A DNA stretch of 47,251 nucleotides. Source: Cellulomonadaceae bacterium (GTDB lineage: Bacteria; Actinomycetota; Actinomycetes; Actinomycetales; Cellulomonadaceae). The position numbers and the translations under genes are program-made. This document shows, in pieces, positions 32,351 through 41,301 of the stretch. The notes beneath the pieces were generated by a model. It ran no database searches, was not told the DNA's origin, and worked only from the letters and a program-made list of their open reading frames with translations. Location: positions 1-47,251 of the forward strand of contig JAIRQO010000019.1 of assembly GCA_031256435.1 (NCBI GenBank), in the 5' to 3' direction. Numbering within the stretch: position 1 is the first letter of the stretch; each line of letters begins with the position of its first letter.

Positions 32351-32919
32351 TCCTCAAAGCGTGGATCAATCTCGTACGGTGATCGGCCGAGCAGGTGTGC
32401 CACCTGCTCCACAATCACACCGTGCACAATATCCGTGAGGTCATCAAAGTCTGCGGCGCGCTGTTCTACTGGCCGGCGGTACACCACCACGCGCGCGGGC
32501 TGCCCCAGGTCCGCGGGAAAGCATCGCCCCAGGGGGACCATGCTCCGTTCCCACGGCGCGGGATCAGAGGGCGGGATGTCCTCCACGGCAAACTGCGTGT
32601 TCCCTAAAGCCTCGCCCCACTGGAGCCGCACCGTGTCCGCAATGCCTACCACTACATCGTCGAACTGCTGACTGCGAGTGCGGTGTGCCGGAAGGCCGAG
32701 AGGGAGGAGCGGCCCGCGGATGCCACGGCCCCGGCGGTCACGATGCCTGCGCACCGGAACAGCAGCCTGGACCGCCACACCAGGCTGAACGGTCACATCG
32801 GGCTGAACGGTCACATCAGGCTGAACTGGCACATCAGGACGGGCATCCCCAGCAGGTTGAGCCGCTGCCGCTGCCGATGCCGATGTCGGGGGCGTGTGCG
32901 GGGCGGGGTCAGTCTGCAT
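32347..32919 (-). CDS. Zincin-like metallopeptidase-family protein
   Basis: A 190-residue protein. ATG 32919 is selected because TAGGCT (32927-32932) lies 7 nt upstream, rather than the longer frame from 32994. The first 60 residues are low-complexity Ala/Pro/Val/Gln with near-perfect 18-bp repeats (PDVTVQ units). The conserved domain includes FDDVVVGIADTVRL, PARVVVYRRPVEQRA and VHGVIVEQVAHLLGRSPYEIDPRF; HGVIVEQVAH may be a degenerate HExxH. It appears related to the Rv3259-type protein that sits beside DUF3499 and whiB2 in actinobacteria. Enzyme activity is doubtful. It overlaps the 3' end of the convergent glycosyltransferase gene by 4 nt. Confidence 0.65.
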   Translation of the reverse strand: MQTDPAPHTPPTSASAAAAAQPAGDARPDVPVQPDVTVQPDVTVQPGVAVQAAVPVRRHRDRRGRGIRGPLLPLGLPAHRTRSQQFDDVVVGIADTVRLQWGEALGNTQFAVEDIPPSDPAPWERSMVPLGRCFPADLGQPARVVVYRRPVEQRAADFDDLTDIVHGVIVEQVAHLLGRSPYEIDPRFED

Positions 32920-32926
32920 GGCCCAG

Positions 32927-32932
32927 AGCCTA
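32927..32932 (-). promoter_or_regulatory. -10 box of zincin-like gene
   Basis: TAGGCT on the reverse strand, 7 nt before ATG 32919; together with 33000-33005 it makes a compact 92-bp divergent promoter. Confidence 0.6.
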
Positions 32933-32999
32933 CTCACCACCCCGTGCTCTGCCTGACTGCTTTCCGGCGCGCCCCGGCGATCCGCGGGAATCACGCGCG

Positions 33000-33005
33000 T
33001 AATCT
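33000..33005 (+). promoter_or_regulatory. -10 box of leaderless DUF3499 gene
   Basis: TAATCT, 6 nt before GTG 33012. Confidence 0.65.
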
Positions 33006-33011
33006 GAGGGC

Positions 33012-33395
33012 GTGACTACACGGACCTGCACGCGCGCTGCATGCCAGCATGAGCCGGTAGCCACGCTCACCTACGTGTACATTGACCGCGCGGTGGTGAT
33101 GGGACCCCTGGCCCAGGACGCCCAGCCGTACAGTTATGATTTCTGCTCCACGCATGCGGATCGTCTCACGGTTCCGCGCGGGTGGGAGATGGTGAAAATC
33201 CTGCCACCGGCAGGGTCCTTCCCGAGCGTCACGGCTCCCCGAGTCCCTACGCGGCGTGTGGAAAAGGATGACTTGTCCGTGCTCCTGGATGCTGTCCGTG
33301 ACGAATCCCCGCAGTATCGTGTGCCCCACGAGCCCACGTCAGTGACGGAAGTGGCTCGCCGAGGTCACCTTCGGGTGCTACAGCATTCGCGGTAG
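33012..33395 (+). CDS. DUF3499 family protein
   Basis: A 127-residue actinobacterial protein with a putative zinc site: C6 and C11 (TCTRAACQ), C45 and H48 (DFCSTHAD). ATLTYVYIDRAVVMGPL and the Trp in RGWEMVK are family-typical. The C-terminal half is variable. It is conserved beside the zincin-like gene and the phosphomannomutase in actinobacteria (Rv3258c context, from memory). Function unknown. Confidence 0.85.
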   Translation: MTTRTCTRAACQHEPVATLTYVYIDRAVVMGPLAQDAQPYSYDFCSTHADRLTVPRGWEMVKILPPAGSFPSVTAPRVPTRRVEKDDLSVLLDAVRDESPQYRVPHEPTSVTEVARRGHLRVLQHSR

Positions 33396-33457
33396 GCCTA
33401 CGTTTCTCGCGTGAGCCATGCTGTGCTCGTGTGAGCCCCGCAGTGCCGGAATCACCC

Positions 33458-34747
33458 TCAGGGCGTCCACCCCACCACAATCCTGCCGTCGCCAATAACG
33501 GACACCGCTCCGGCAGCGTGGGCCACGAACACCGCTGACCCCTGTCGCAACCGCCGATGCTCTCCTGCTGCGGTAATCAATTCCACGTCCCCCACTACGC
33601 TCAGCGCAATGCGCGGACCGCGTTCGGGCAGCGCTAGGGGCCACCCCGCCTCGGAATCAATGACGGTCAAAGCAAACTCGGGTACGGGAACGCGCAGGGT
33701 CTGAACGTGACCCACTTCCACAATCATCGCTCCCGTGAGCACCTCGGCGGGACCGGGATCAAAGCGCGTGACCTCCAAGAACGCCGGCCCGTCTACGCGT
33801 TTGCTGGTCAAGCCTCCCCGGATCACGTTGTCTGAGGACGCCATGATTTCCGCGCCCACGCCGTGCAGATACGCGTGAGCCACGCTGGGCGGAATGTACA
33901 GCGCCTCGCCCTGCTTCAACAGCACGTGATTCATCAGGTACGGCGCCAGAACGCACGGGTCCCCAGGGTGTTCCTCGGCCAATCGCAGCACTGCCCGGTC
34001 TGCCAGTTGCCGCGCCGAGGCCAGCGAAGGATCCGCAGAATCGAGGCGTTGCTGCACCGAGGCCAGCACCTCCGCCACATCGTCAGAACCGCGACAGTCC
34101 ATCGTTCCTGTATCCGCCAGTCTCGCGTCCATCAGCACAGCAAAGGCGGCACGGATAGCCTGCGCTCCCGCGCGGTTCATATTCGACGATGGTGCGGCCA
34201 GGGCCTCCCGAAGACGTTCAGCAAGGCCTCCGTCAAGATCGGCCAGCATGTGCCGCGCCGCCCTGGCGTCCCGGAAGCCAGCCAAAGCGGCAAACTCCGT
34301 GAGCGCGTAAATCATCTCCGGCTTGTGGCGCGGGTCCGAGTAGGTCCTACCTGGGGCGTTGGGGGTCAGGCCCGCTGCGTTGTCCCGGTTGAATCCGGCA
34401 CGCGCCACGTGATCTAACGGGTGCGATTGAACCGAGAGCGCCTTGTCCGCTGCCAGAATCTTGAACAAGTAGGGCAGGCGCGGCCCAAACTCGTTGGACA
34501 CGCGCTCACCGAGCATGGCAATGGGATCTTGAGCAATCACGTCACCGAGGAGCACGCGTTCGCCTCCGCGCAGCAGCGCCACGGAGGGCCCCGCCGGGTG
34601 CGTTCCCATCCACAGTTCGGCCTGCGGGTTTCCGTCCGGTTCTAGGCCCAACAGATCGGCAATGGCCGTGCGCGATCCCCAGTCATAGGTCTGGATGGTG
34701 GTGTCCAGCGCAAAGACCGTTTGGGGCAGATCGGCTCGGTACGTCAT
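33458..34747 (-). CDS. manA: Mannose-6-phosphate isomerase
   Basis: A type I phosphomannose isomerase, 429 residues, converting fructose-6-P and mannose-6-P for GDP-mannose and glycan supply. The zinc site is visible as Q107 and H109 (VQSHPLDH), E144 (HKPEMIYAL) and the histidine of PPSVAHAYLHG. AELWMGTHPAGPS and GGLTSKRVD are also family motifs. It is divergent from manB with 51 bp between start codons. TAGACT at 34757-34762 is its -10 candidate, 9 nt from the ATG. Confidence 0.93.
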   Translation of the reverse strand: MTYRADLPQTVFALDTTIQTYDWGSRTAIADLLGLEPDGNPQAELWMGTHPAGPSVALLRGGERVLLGDVIAQDPIAMLGERVSNEFGPRLPYLFKILAADKALSVQSHPLDHVARAGFNRDNAAGLTPNAPGRTYSDPRHKPEMIYALTEFAALAGFRDARAARHMLADLDGGLAERLREALAAPSSNMNRAGAQAIRAAFAVLMDARLADTGTMDCRGSDDVAEVLASVQQRLDSADPSLASARQLADRAVLRLAEEHPGDPCVLAPYLMNHVLLKQGEALYIPPSVAHAYLHGVGAEIMASSDNVIRGGLTSKRVDGPAFLEVTRFDPGPAEVLTGAMIVEVGHVQTLRVPVPEFALTVIDSEAGWPLALPERGPRIALSVVGDVELITAAGEHRRLRQGSAVFVAHAAGAVSVIGDGRIVVGWTP

Positions 34748-34785
34748 CGTCAGGCCAGTCTACCGCGATGCCTCGGCGAGCGGGC

Positions 34786-34791
34786 TAGGGT
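34786..34791 (+). promoter_or_regulatory. -10 box of leaderless manB
   Basis: TAGGGT, 7 nt before ATG 34799. Confidence 0.6.
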
Positions 34792-34798
34792 GGAAGCC

Positions 34799-36391
34799 AT
34801 GACCATGGATCTTTCCACCATTATTAAGGCCTATGACGTGCGCGGTGTTGTGCCGGATGAACTGTCACCGCAGGTAGCCGAGGCCGTAGGGGCGGCGTTT
34901 GCACGGATTGTGGTACTGCCGTTGTGGGGCGTCTCCTCCCCGGAAGGCACCGCAACCAGCACTGGTACCGCCGCGCCCGCCGCGAGTTTCACCGAACCGA
35001 TGACCGGGGCGCCTACCGTCGTCGTAGGAAATGACATGCGGGCCAGTTGCGACGAGCTGATTGCGGCCTATCAGCGTGGGGTGACGAATGCCGGTGTCAA
35101 CGTGGTGCGGATTGGCTTGTGTTCCACGGACGGGTTGTATTTTGCTGCGGGTTCGCTGAATCTCCCCGGTGCCATGTTCACGGCGAGTCACAATCCCGCC
35201 CGGTATAACGGCATCAAGCAGTGTTACCCCGGTGCCAAGCCGGTGGGGGAGGCCTCCGGGTTAGCCGAGATTCGCACCCTGGCGCAGCACTACTTGGCCA
35301 AGGGATTGCCGGAGCCCGTGGCACAACCGGGGACCGTCACCGAGCGGGAGATGCTGGCCGAATACGGCGCTCACCTGCGTTCTCTGGTGGACATCTCCGG
35401 AATCCGTCCGCTGAAAGTGGTGGTGGACGCGGGCAACGGCATGGGCGGCTACACGGCTCCTGCCGTGCTGGGTACCGCCGCCGGATTGCCGGAACTGCCG
35501 CTGGAGATCATTCCCCTGTACTTTGAGTTGGACGGTTCCTTCCCCAACCATGAGGCCAATCCGCTGGATCCCGCCAACCTGGTGGACCTCCAACGGGCCG
35601 TGGTGGAGAACAAGGCGGACATTGGGCTGGCGTTTGACGGGGACGCGGATCGCTGCTTTGTGGTGGACGAGCAAGGCCACCCTGTTAGCGGCTCCGTGAT
35701 GACGCTGCTGATCGGTCTACGGGAAGTAGCACGGTTGCAGGGCTTGGACGGTGATGACCGGGAAGAGCGCCCCTGGGTGATCCACAACGTCATCACCTCA
35801 CGGGCAGTGCCCGAGATGTTGCAGGCTGCCGGGGCGCAAACCATCCGTTCCCGCGTGGGCCACAGCTTCATCAAGGCGCAGATGGCCCAGTACAACGCGA
35901 TTTTTGGTGGCGAACATTCCGGCCACTTCTACTTCCGCGATTTCTGGTTTGCGGACACGGGAATGCTCTCCGCCTTGCACGTGCTGGCGGCCTTGGGCGG
36001 GCAAGAGCATCCGCTTTCGGCGCTCGCGGAGATGTACCAGCCGTATTCGGCCTCGGGCGAGATCAACTCCGTGGTGAGTTCCGTTGCCGAGGCGAAGGAT
36101 CGCGTGGTGGCGGCGTACCGCGCGGCCTACCCGGACTGCAACATCGATGATCTGGACGGCACCACCGTGGTCCACTGGAACAGTCAGCCCCGGTTCTGGT
36201 TCAACCTCAGGCCGTCCAACACAGAACCGCTGCTGCGGCTCAATGTAGAGGCGGTGGATGAGGACATCATGGAGAAGGTCCGCGATGACGTGTTAAGCAT
36301 TGTCCGCGGTGAGGACGCCGGGCGCGGAGACGGTGCCGGGCCCGGGGACGGTGCTGACCGTGCGGATGACGCCGGGAGCGTGGAAGGATAG
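34799..36391 (+). CDS. manB: Phosphomannomutase/phosphoglucomutase
   Basis: Interconverts hexose-6-P and hexose-1-P, feeding GDP-mannose or UDP-glucose. The 530-residue protein has the phosphoserine loop TASHNP (S130), the metal loop DGDAD (D280, D282, D284), the sugar loop GGEHSGHFYF and the phosphate-binding RPSNTEPLLRL. ATG 34799 is used; the longer frame from 34721 would cross the promoter. The tail after about residue 505 is a Gly/Asp low-complexity extension. galE starts 4 nt after the stop. Confidence 0.92.
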   Translation: MTMDLSTIIKAYDVRGVVPDELSPQVAEAVGAAFARIVVLPLWGVSSPEGTATSTGTAAPAASFTEPMTGAPTVVVGNDMRASCDELIAAYQRGVTNAGVNVVRIGLCSTDGLYFAAGSLNLPGAMFTASHNPARYNGIKQCYPGAKPVGEASGLAEIRTLAQHYLAKGLPEPVAQPGTVTEREMLAEYGAHLRSLVDISGIRPLKVVVDAGNGMGGYTAPAVLGTAAGLPELPLEIIPLYFELDGSFPNHEANPLDPANLVDLQRAVVENKADIGLAFDGDADRCFVVDEQGHPVSGSVMTLLIGLREVARLQGLDGDDREERPWVIHNVITSRAVPEMLQAAGAQTIRSRVGHSFIKAQMAQYNAIFGGEHSGHFYFRDFWFADTGMLSALHVLAALGGQEHPLSALAEMYQPYSASGEINSVVSSVAEAKDRVVAAYRAAYPDCNIDDLDGTTVVHWNSQPRFWFNLRPSNTEPLLRLNVEAVDEDIMEKVRDDVLSIVRGEDAGRGDGAGPGDGADRADDAGSVEG

Positions 36392-36395
36392 GGAC

Positions 36396-37433
36396 ATGCG
36401 AGTATTGGTGACCGGCGGAGCCGGATTCATTGGCAGCCACACGGTGTTGGCACTCATCGAGGCGGGCCACGAGGTGGTGATTGTTGATTCCTACATCAAC
36501 GCCAAGCCGTCCGTGATTCCACGCCTGGAAGCGTTGGCGGGAAAGGAGCTGGAAGTCCACGCTTTTGATCTGTGTGACGCCGAGAAAACGGACGCCCTCT
36601 TTGCTAACGCCGCGCAAGCGGGCGCCGGCTTTGACGCCGTGATCCACTTTGCCGGCCTAAAAGCCGTGGGGGAGTCCGTGGCCAAGCCGGGCTTGTACTA
36701 CACCAACAACCTCGGCTCCACGCTTTCGCTGTTGACGGCCATGCAGAAGCACGGCGTGACCAGGTTGGTGTTCTCCTCCTCCGCCACCGTCTACGGAGAC
36801 AAGGCGCCGGTACCCTACAACGAGGAGTGGGACTTCCTGAATTCGTCGAGCCCCTACGGGCAAACCAAGGTGATGATTGAGCGGATTGCTACGGACGTTG
36901 CCGCCGTGAGCGAGGGTTGGAAAGTGGCCCTGCTGCGGTACTTCAACCCCGTGGGCGCGCACCCCAGCGGCCAGATTGGCGAGGACCCGTCCGGCATACC
37001 CAACAACCTCATGCCCTACATTTCTCAGGTGGCCGTGGGACGTTTGGCGCAGTTGACTGTCCACGGAGCCGATTATCCGACGACGGACGGGACGTGTGAA
37101 CGGGACTACATCCACGTCATGGATTTAGCAGCGGGACACGTGGCGGCTCTGAACCACCTGGACGCGCAGGAGGATGTCACGCGCGCGTACAACTTGGGCT
37201 CTGGGACAGGGACCTCCGTGCTGGACCTGCTGCACGCCATGGAGCGAGCCGTGGGCAAGCCCCTGCCGTACGTGGTGGGGCCACGCCGTGCCGGTGACTT
37301 GCCTGCGTTCTGGGCGGATGCCGCCCGAGCAAATGCGGAGTTGGACTGGCGCACGGAGAAGTCCATCGATGACATGTGCGCCGACACCTGGCGCTGGCAA
37401 TCCCAGAACCCCCACGGCTTCCCCGAAGAGTAG
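36396..37433 (+). CDS. galE: UDP-glucose 4-epimerase
   Basis: Interconverts UDP-glucose and UDP-galactose using bound NAD. The 345-residue SDR protein has GGAGFIGSH (NAD site, 7-15), SSSATVYG (127-134) and the catalytic Y154-x3-K158 (SPYGQTK). ATG 36396 follows GGAAGGATAGGG and lies 4 nt after manB, so the two form an operon. UDP-galactose made here can be used by Glf for the galactofuranose form. Confidence 0.95.
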   Translation: MRVLVTGGAGFIGSHTVLALIEAGHEVVIVDSYINAKPSVIPRLEALAGKELEVHAFDLCDAEKTDALFANAAQAGAGFDAVIHFAGLKAVGESVAKPGLYYTNNLGSTLSLLTAMQKHGVTRLVFSSSATVYGDKAPVPYNEEWDFLNSSSPYGQTKVMIERIATDVAAVSEGWKVALLRYFNPVGAHPSGQIGEDPSGIPNNLMPYISQVAVGRLAQLTVHGADYPTTDGTCERDYIHVMDLAAGHVAALNHLDAQEDVTRAYNLGSGTGTSVLDLLHAMERAVGKPLPYVVGPRRAGDLPAFWADAARANAELDWRTEKSIDDMCADTWRWQSQNPHGFPEE

Positions 37434-37509
37434 GTTGGGCGGGTTGCGGACCGCAGGGCGCCTCCCCCCCCTCCCCGTTCTGGGCCCGGATGACGGTGAT
37501 TTTCTTCGT

Positions 37510-37566
37510 TGTGGGCCCGGATGACCCACCTAAACAGCGTTATTGGGTGAGTCATCCGGGCCCACA
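37510..37566. terminator. 16-bp perfect inverted repeat after galE
   Basis: TGTGGGCCCGGATGAC (37510-37525) pairs exactly with GTCATCCGGGCCCACA (37551-37566); four further pairs follow after one mismatch. GGGCCCGGATGAC also occurs directly at about 37484-37496. It is probably a bidirectional terminator or a mobile repeat end; there is no U-tract. Confidence 0.55.
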
Positions 37567-37620
37567 AGATCGCTGACAATCGGTTGAATGACGCGCACGC
37601 GACGCAACGCGCAATCCGGT

Positions 37621-37650
37621 TTGGACATGAAGCGGTCAGCCTGGTAGAGT
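37621..37650 (+). promoter_or_regulatory. tRNA-Lys promoter
   Basis: TTGGAC (37621-37626), an 18-bp spacer and TAGAGT (37645-37650), 10 nt before the tRNA. Confidence 0.6.
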
Positions 37651-37660
37651 TTCTGGTTGC

Positions 37661-37733
37661 GCGCCATTAGCTCAATTGGCAGAGCAGCTGGCTCTTAACC
37701 AGCGGGTTCGGGGTTCGAGTCCCTGATGGCGCA
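37661..37733 (+). tRNA. tRNA-Lys (anticodon CTT)
   Basis: GCGCCAT pairs with ATGGCGC, discriminator A. The anticodon arm GCTGGCTCTTAACCAGC has CTT. T arm GGGTTCGAGTCCC; D arm GCTCAATTGGCAGAGC. Confidence 0.95.
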
Positions 37734-37819
37734 CCCAGAGCCGGAGTACGGTGTTGGCGCGGCAGAGAGGCCCCGGAGTGAGCGTCCGAAAGTCTACAGG
37801 TTCTATCCGAGACAACCTG

Positions 37820-38011
37820 ATGTTCTTCTCCATGGCACGCAACCTTGTTGATGGTCCCGGTTTTGGTGTGTGGCTTGCGAAACTCTGGGAGTTTGATTCC
37901 GGATTGACCATCAAGTATGTTCACAGTAACGCCACTCGGTTTGGTCATGTCTCCAAGGCTCAGTTCAACGAGTTGGCACGGGTTAATGGCGCAGGGCGGC
38001 ATTGTCTATGA
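37820..38011 (+). CDS. Doubtful small ORF after tRNA-Lys
   Basis: A possible 63-residue peptide (MFFSMARNLVDGPGFGVWLA...). It has reasonable codon use but no clear ribosome site and no family I recognise; an upstream in-frame start also exists at 37751. Its stop overlaps the ATG of the next small frame (ATGA). It may be part of a decayed gene next to a tRNA insertion site. Confidence 0.25.
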   Translation: MFFSMARNLVDGPGFGVWLAKLWEFDSGLTIKYVHSNATRFGHVSKAQFNELARVNGAGRHCL

Positions 38012-38160
38012 AAGCCACCCTTCCCGAGGATGTCCTCGTCACTCGCGCTCTCGTTGAGCTTGATCGTCGGCTTCCACCGGTTATCCTGTGCGCAGCAAAC
38101 TCCCTGCCCGTCACCCTGCCCACGGTGAAAACCTCACCCCGCCACCACCGAGGCACGTGA
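38008..38160 (+). CDS. Doubtful small ORF coupled to the previous
   Basis: A 50-residue frame (MKATLPEDVLVTRALVELD...), starting in an ATGA overlap. The first 30 residues look protein-like; the tail is basic. It is too short for the supplied frame list and unrecognised. Together with the previous frame it is either a tiny operon or one frameshifted gene. Confidence 0.22.
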   Translation: MKATLPEDVLVTRALVELDRRLPPVILCAANSLPVTLPTVKTSPRHHRGT

Positions 38161-38204
38161 GTGCAGAAGTTGTAAGGTCTCATCCTCTCGGCCAGGTGAA
38201 CGGA

Positions 38205-38210
38205 TACGAT
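38205..38210 (+). promoter_or_regulatory. -10 box of leaderless unknown gene
   Basis: TACGAT, 6 nt before ATG 38217. Confidence 0.6.
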
Positions 38211-38216
38211 GGAACC

Positions 38217-39257
38217 ATGAGCGAGCACAAAGTCTACGTTGCCTGCGCTTGCTTTCGTGAAGGAATTGCGGCGCCTCCTCCGCCACCTCTACTACCACAT
38301 GACGCTATGGTGCTCGATGCCTTCGGCAATGCCGTGCTGAAGTCAGAACTGTGGACCGCGCGGAATGGCGACTTTGATGACGAACCGCAAGGCGATTCCA
38401 CAGACGGCTGGGAAGAGGAAATGGACTATGCCGATAGCGAGTACGCGTGGCGCGACCACGGCGCCTGTCCGCATCGGTACATGCGTCTCATCGATTCGAT
38501 CTGGAGTTTCAGGGGCTTGGATGTCAGTCCTGCGGTAGAGGCCGAGGTACGTCAGCAGAAGTACACGGCACTTGAAGCAGTACTTGGGGGCTGGGGTGAC
38601 TCCGGTGCAGCGCGAGTGATAGTAAAGCCGGAACTCGCACAGGCTGCCCTGCCTGAACTCGATGCCGTACTGAAGGTTACCGTTGACGGGACCACCAGGG
38701 TTTTACAGGACACACACGGTAGGCGCCTCCGGCGCCCCTTAGCTTCGTGGACCAGCCAGAACACTGTTAGTCTCTGCGCGGGTTCCTATCCCGAGGCTAA
38801 CGCCATATCTCGGCTAAATACGGACACGCCAGATCGCCTTGACGAACTCATCGAGGTGGCAATTGAGGGCAACGATCTCGTCGTACGAAGGCACTGCAAC
38901 CATGCAGAGGTTTTGCTGCGATCCCGTAGCCTCACGCAGTTCGTAGAGCCAGGCGAGGCGTCAGTGAGATGGTTCGTCACAGACTTTCCGGTAGTCACAT
39001 ACACGGATGTGGACTCTGGCAAGTCAGTACAGGGTCCGGCAGATCCGGAAACCCTGGAGGACTACGCCTCGGTTGACGAAGCCCTCACTTTTCTTGAGCC
39101 GGCAGAATCAATCACGGTACAGGAGCACCCTCGGCACCTGGCGGACGAGGACTGGTGCTTGTGGCCACTTCGCGCCCAACTCGCTGCATCGATCCAGACT
39201 GGCAATCCAGTGGTGGCCTACTACAACGGTAACAGTATTGGGTTTGAGTGCCAGTAA
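38217..39257 (+). CDS. Hypothetical protein, no family recognised
   Basis: A 346-residue soluble protein. ATG 38217 is fixed by the leaderless box; the frame upstream (from 38088) is not supported. It starts MSEHKVYVACACFREG, then a proline run, and an acidic stretch rich in Asp/Glu/Trp (DDEPQGDSTDGWEEEMDY, about 56-75). It then has regular helices and strands, including PHRYMRLIDSIWSFRG and FVEPGEASVRWFVTDFP. No signal peptide or membrane helix is seen. It sits alone between a tRNA and a decayed DUF3800 gene, an accessory setting. Function unknown. Confidence 0.7.
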   Translation: MSEHKVYVACACFREGIAAPPPPPLLPHDAMVLDAFGNAVLKSELWTARNGDFDDEPQGDSTDGWEEEMDYADSEYAWRDHGACPHRYMRLIDSIWSFRGLDVSPAVEAEVRQQKYTALEAVLGGWGDSGAARVIVKPELAQAALPELDAVLKVTVDGTTRVLQDTHGRRLRRPLASWTSQNTVSLCAGSYPEANAISRLNTDTPDRLDELIEVAIEGNDLVVRRHCNHAEVLLRSRSLTQFVEPGEASVRWFVTDFPVVTYTDVDSGKSVQGPADPETLEDYASVDEALTFLEPAESITVQEHPRHLADEDWCLWPLRAQLAASIQTGNPVVAYYNGNSIGFECQ

Positions 39258-39378
39258 TCACTAGCGGCGTCAAGGCCCTCACCGGGGTCGATGCAGGATG
39301 GTGAGGTGAATTAATCTACTGACGCCATAGAGGCACCACCTCTCCGCGCTCGCGGGGGTGGTCGGTGAGTGAACGCTG
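39258..39378. other. Nested inverted repeats downstream of unknown gene
   Basis: GGCGTCA (39266-39272) pairs with TGACGCC (39320-39326); inside it CCTCACC (39277-39283) pairs with GGTGAGG (39300-39306). A second hairpin follows at about 39335-39362 (ACCAC, CCGCG, CGCGG, GTGGT). This may be a terminator, a structured RNA, or the scar of an insertion. Confidence 0.45.
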
Positions 39379-39486
39379 CTACTCGTGGAGGACGAACGCC
39401 AGGACGTAATACGGGTTACGGGACTCAAATGGTTCGAAGTCACCTGACTCGTCGACAAAGATCGTTAACTCACGAAGACTAGCCAC
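39379..39486 (-). pseudogene. Truncated start of a DUF3800 gene
   Basis: The reverse strand has GTG at 39486 and 35 codons to a stop. The peptide LTIFVDESGDFEPF...NPYYVLAFVLHE matches the N-terminus of DUF3800 proteins (RNase H-like fold, often on mobile or phage-linked DNA), which are normally over 200 residues. The rest is absent, and the adjacent DNA carries nested repeats. It is likely a deletion remnant. Confidence 0.6.
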
Positions 39487-41070
<1,584 letters not shown>

Positions 41071-41086
41071 GCACTCTGTCTCGGGC

Positions 41087-41124
41087 GGTTGAGCCAGCGC
41101 CGCAAGGTGCGACGGTCGAAACCC
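41087..41124 (+). repeat. Family A hairpin repeat
   Basis: GGTTGAGCCAGCGCCGCAAG to GTCGAAACC, the same family as at 1-163 and 17546. Confidence 0.75.
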
Positions 41125-41138
41125 TCGCGTTCTTTCGG

Positions 41139-41197
41139 TCCTGGGTAGCCCTGTGGCCAGTTTTCGGGCTCTATTGTGGCCATGGGGCTACCCAGGA
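41139..41197. terminator. 21-bp hairpin after glf
   Basis: TCCTGGGTAGCC and TGGCCA (left arm 41139-41159) pair with TGGCCA and GGCTACCCAGGA (41177-41197), with two G-T wobbles and a 17-nt loop. Confidence 0.6.
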
Positions 41198-41289
41198 CGG
41201 TCAGCTGGACGCTCAGCCAATCGAAATCCCGTTACCAAATCGTTAGTGGGCACCCGTAGTCCACCGGTGCGCGCGGTTTGCGCTGCGTC

Positions 41290-41295
41290 TACATT
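41290..41295 (+). promoter_or_regulatory. -10 box of secreted protein gene 1
   Basis: TACATT, 6 nt before GTG 41302, fixing that start rather than 41278. Confidence 0.6.
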
Positions 41296-41301
41296 GGAAG
41301 T

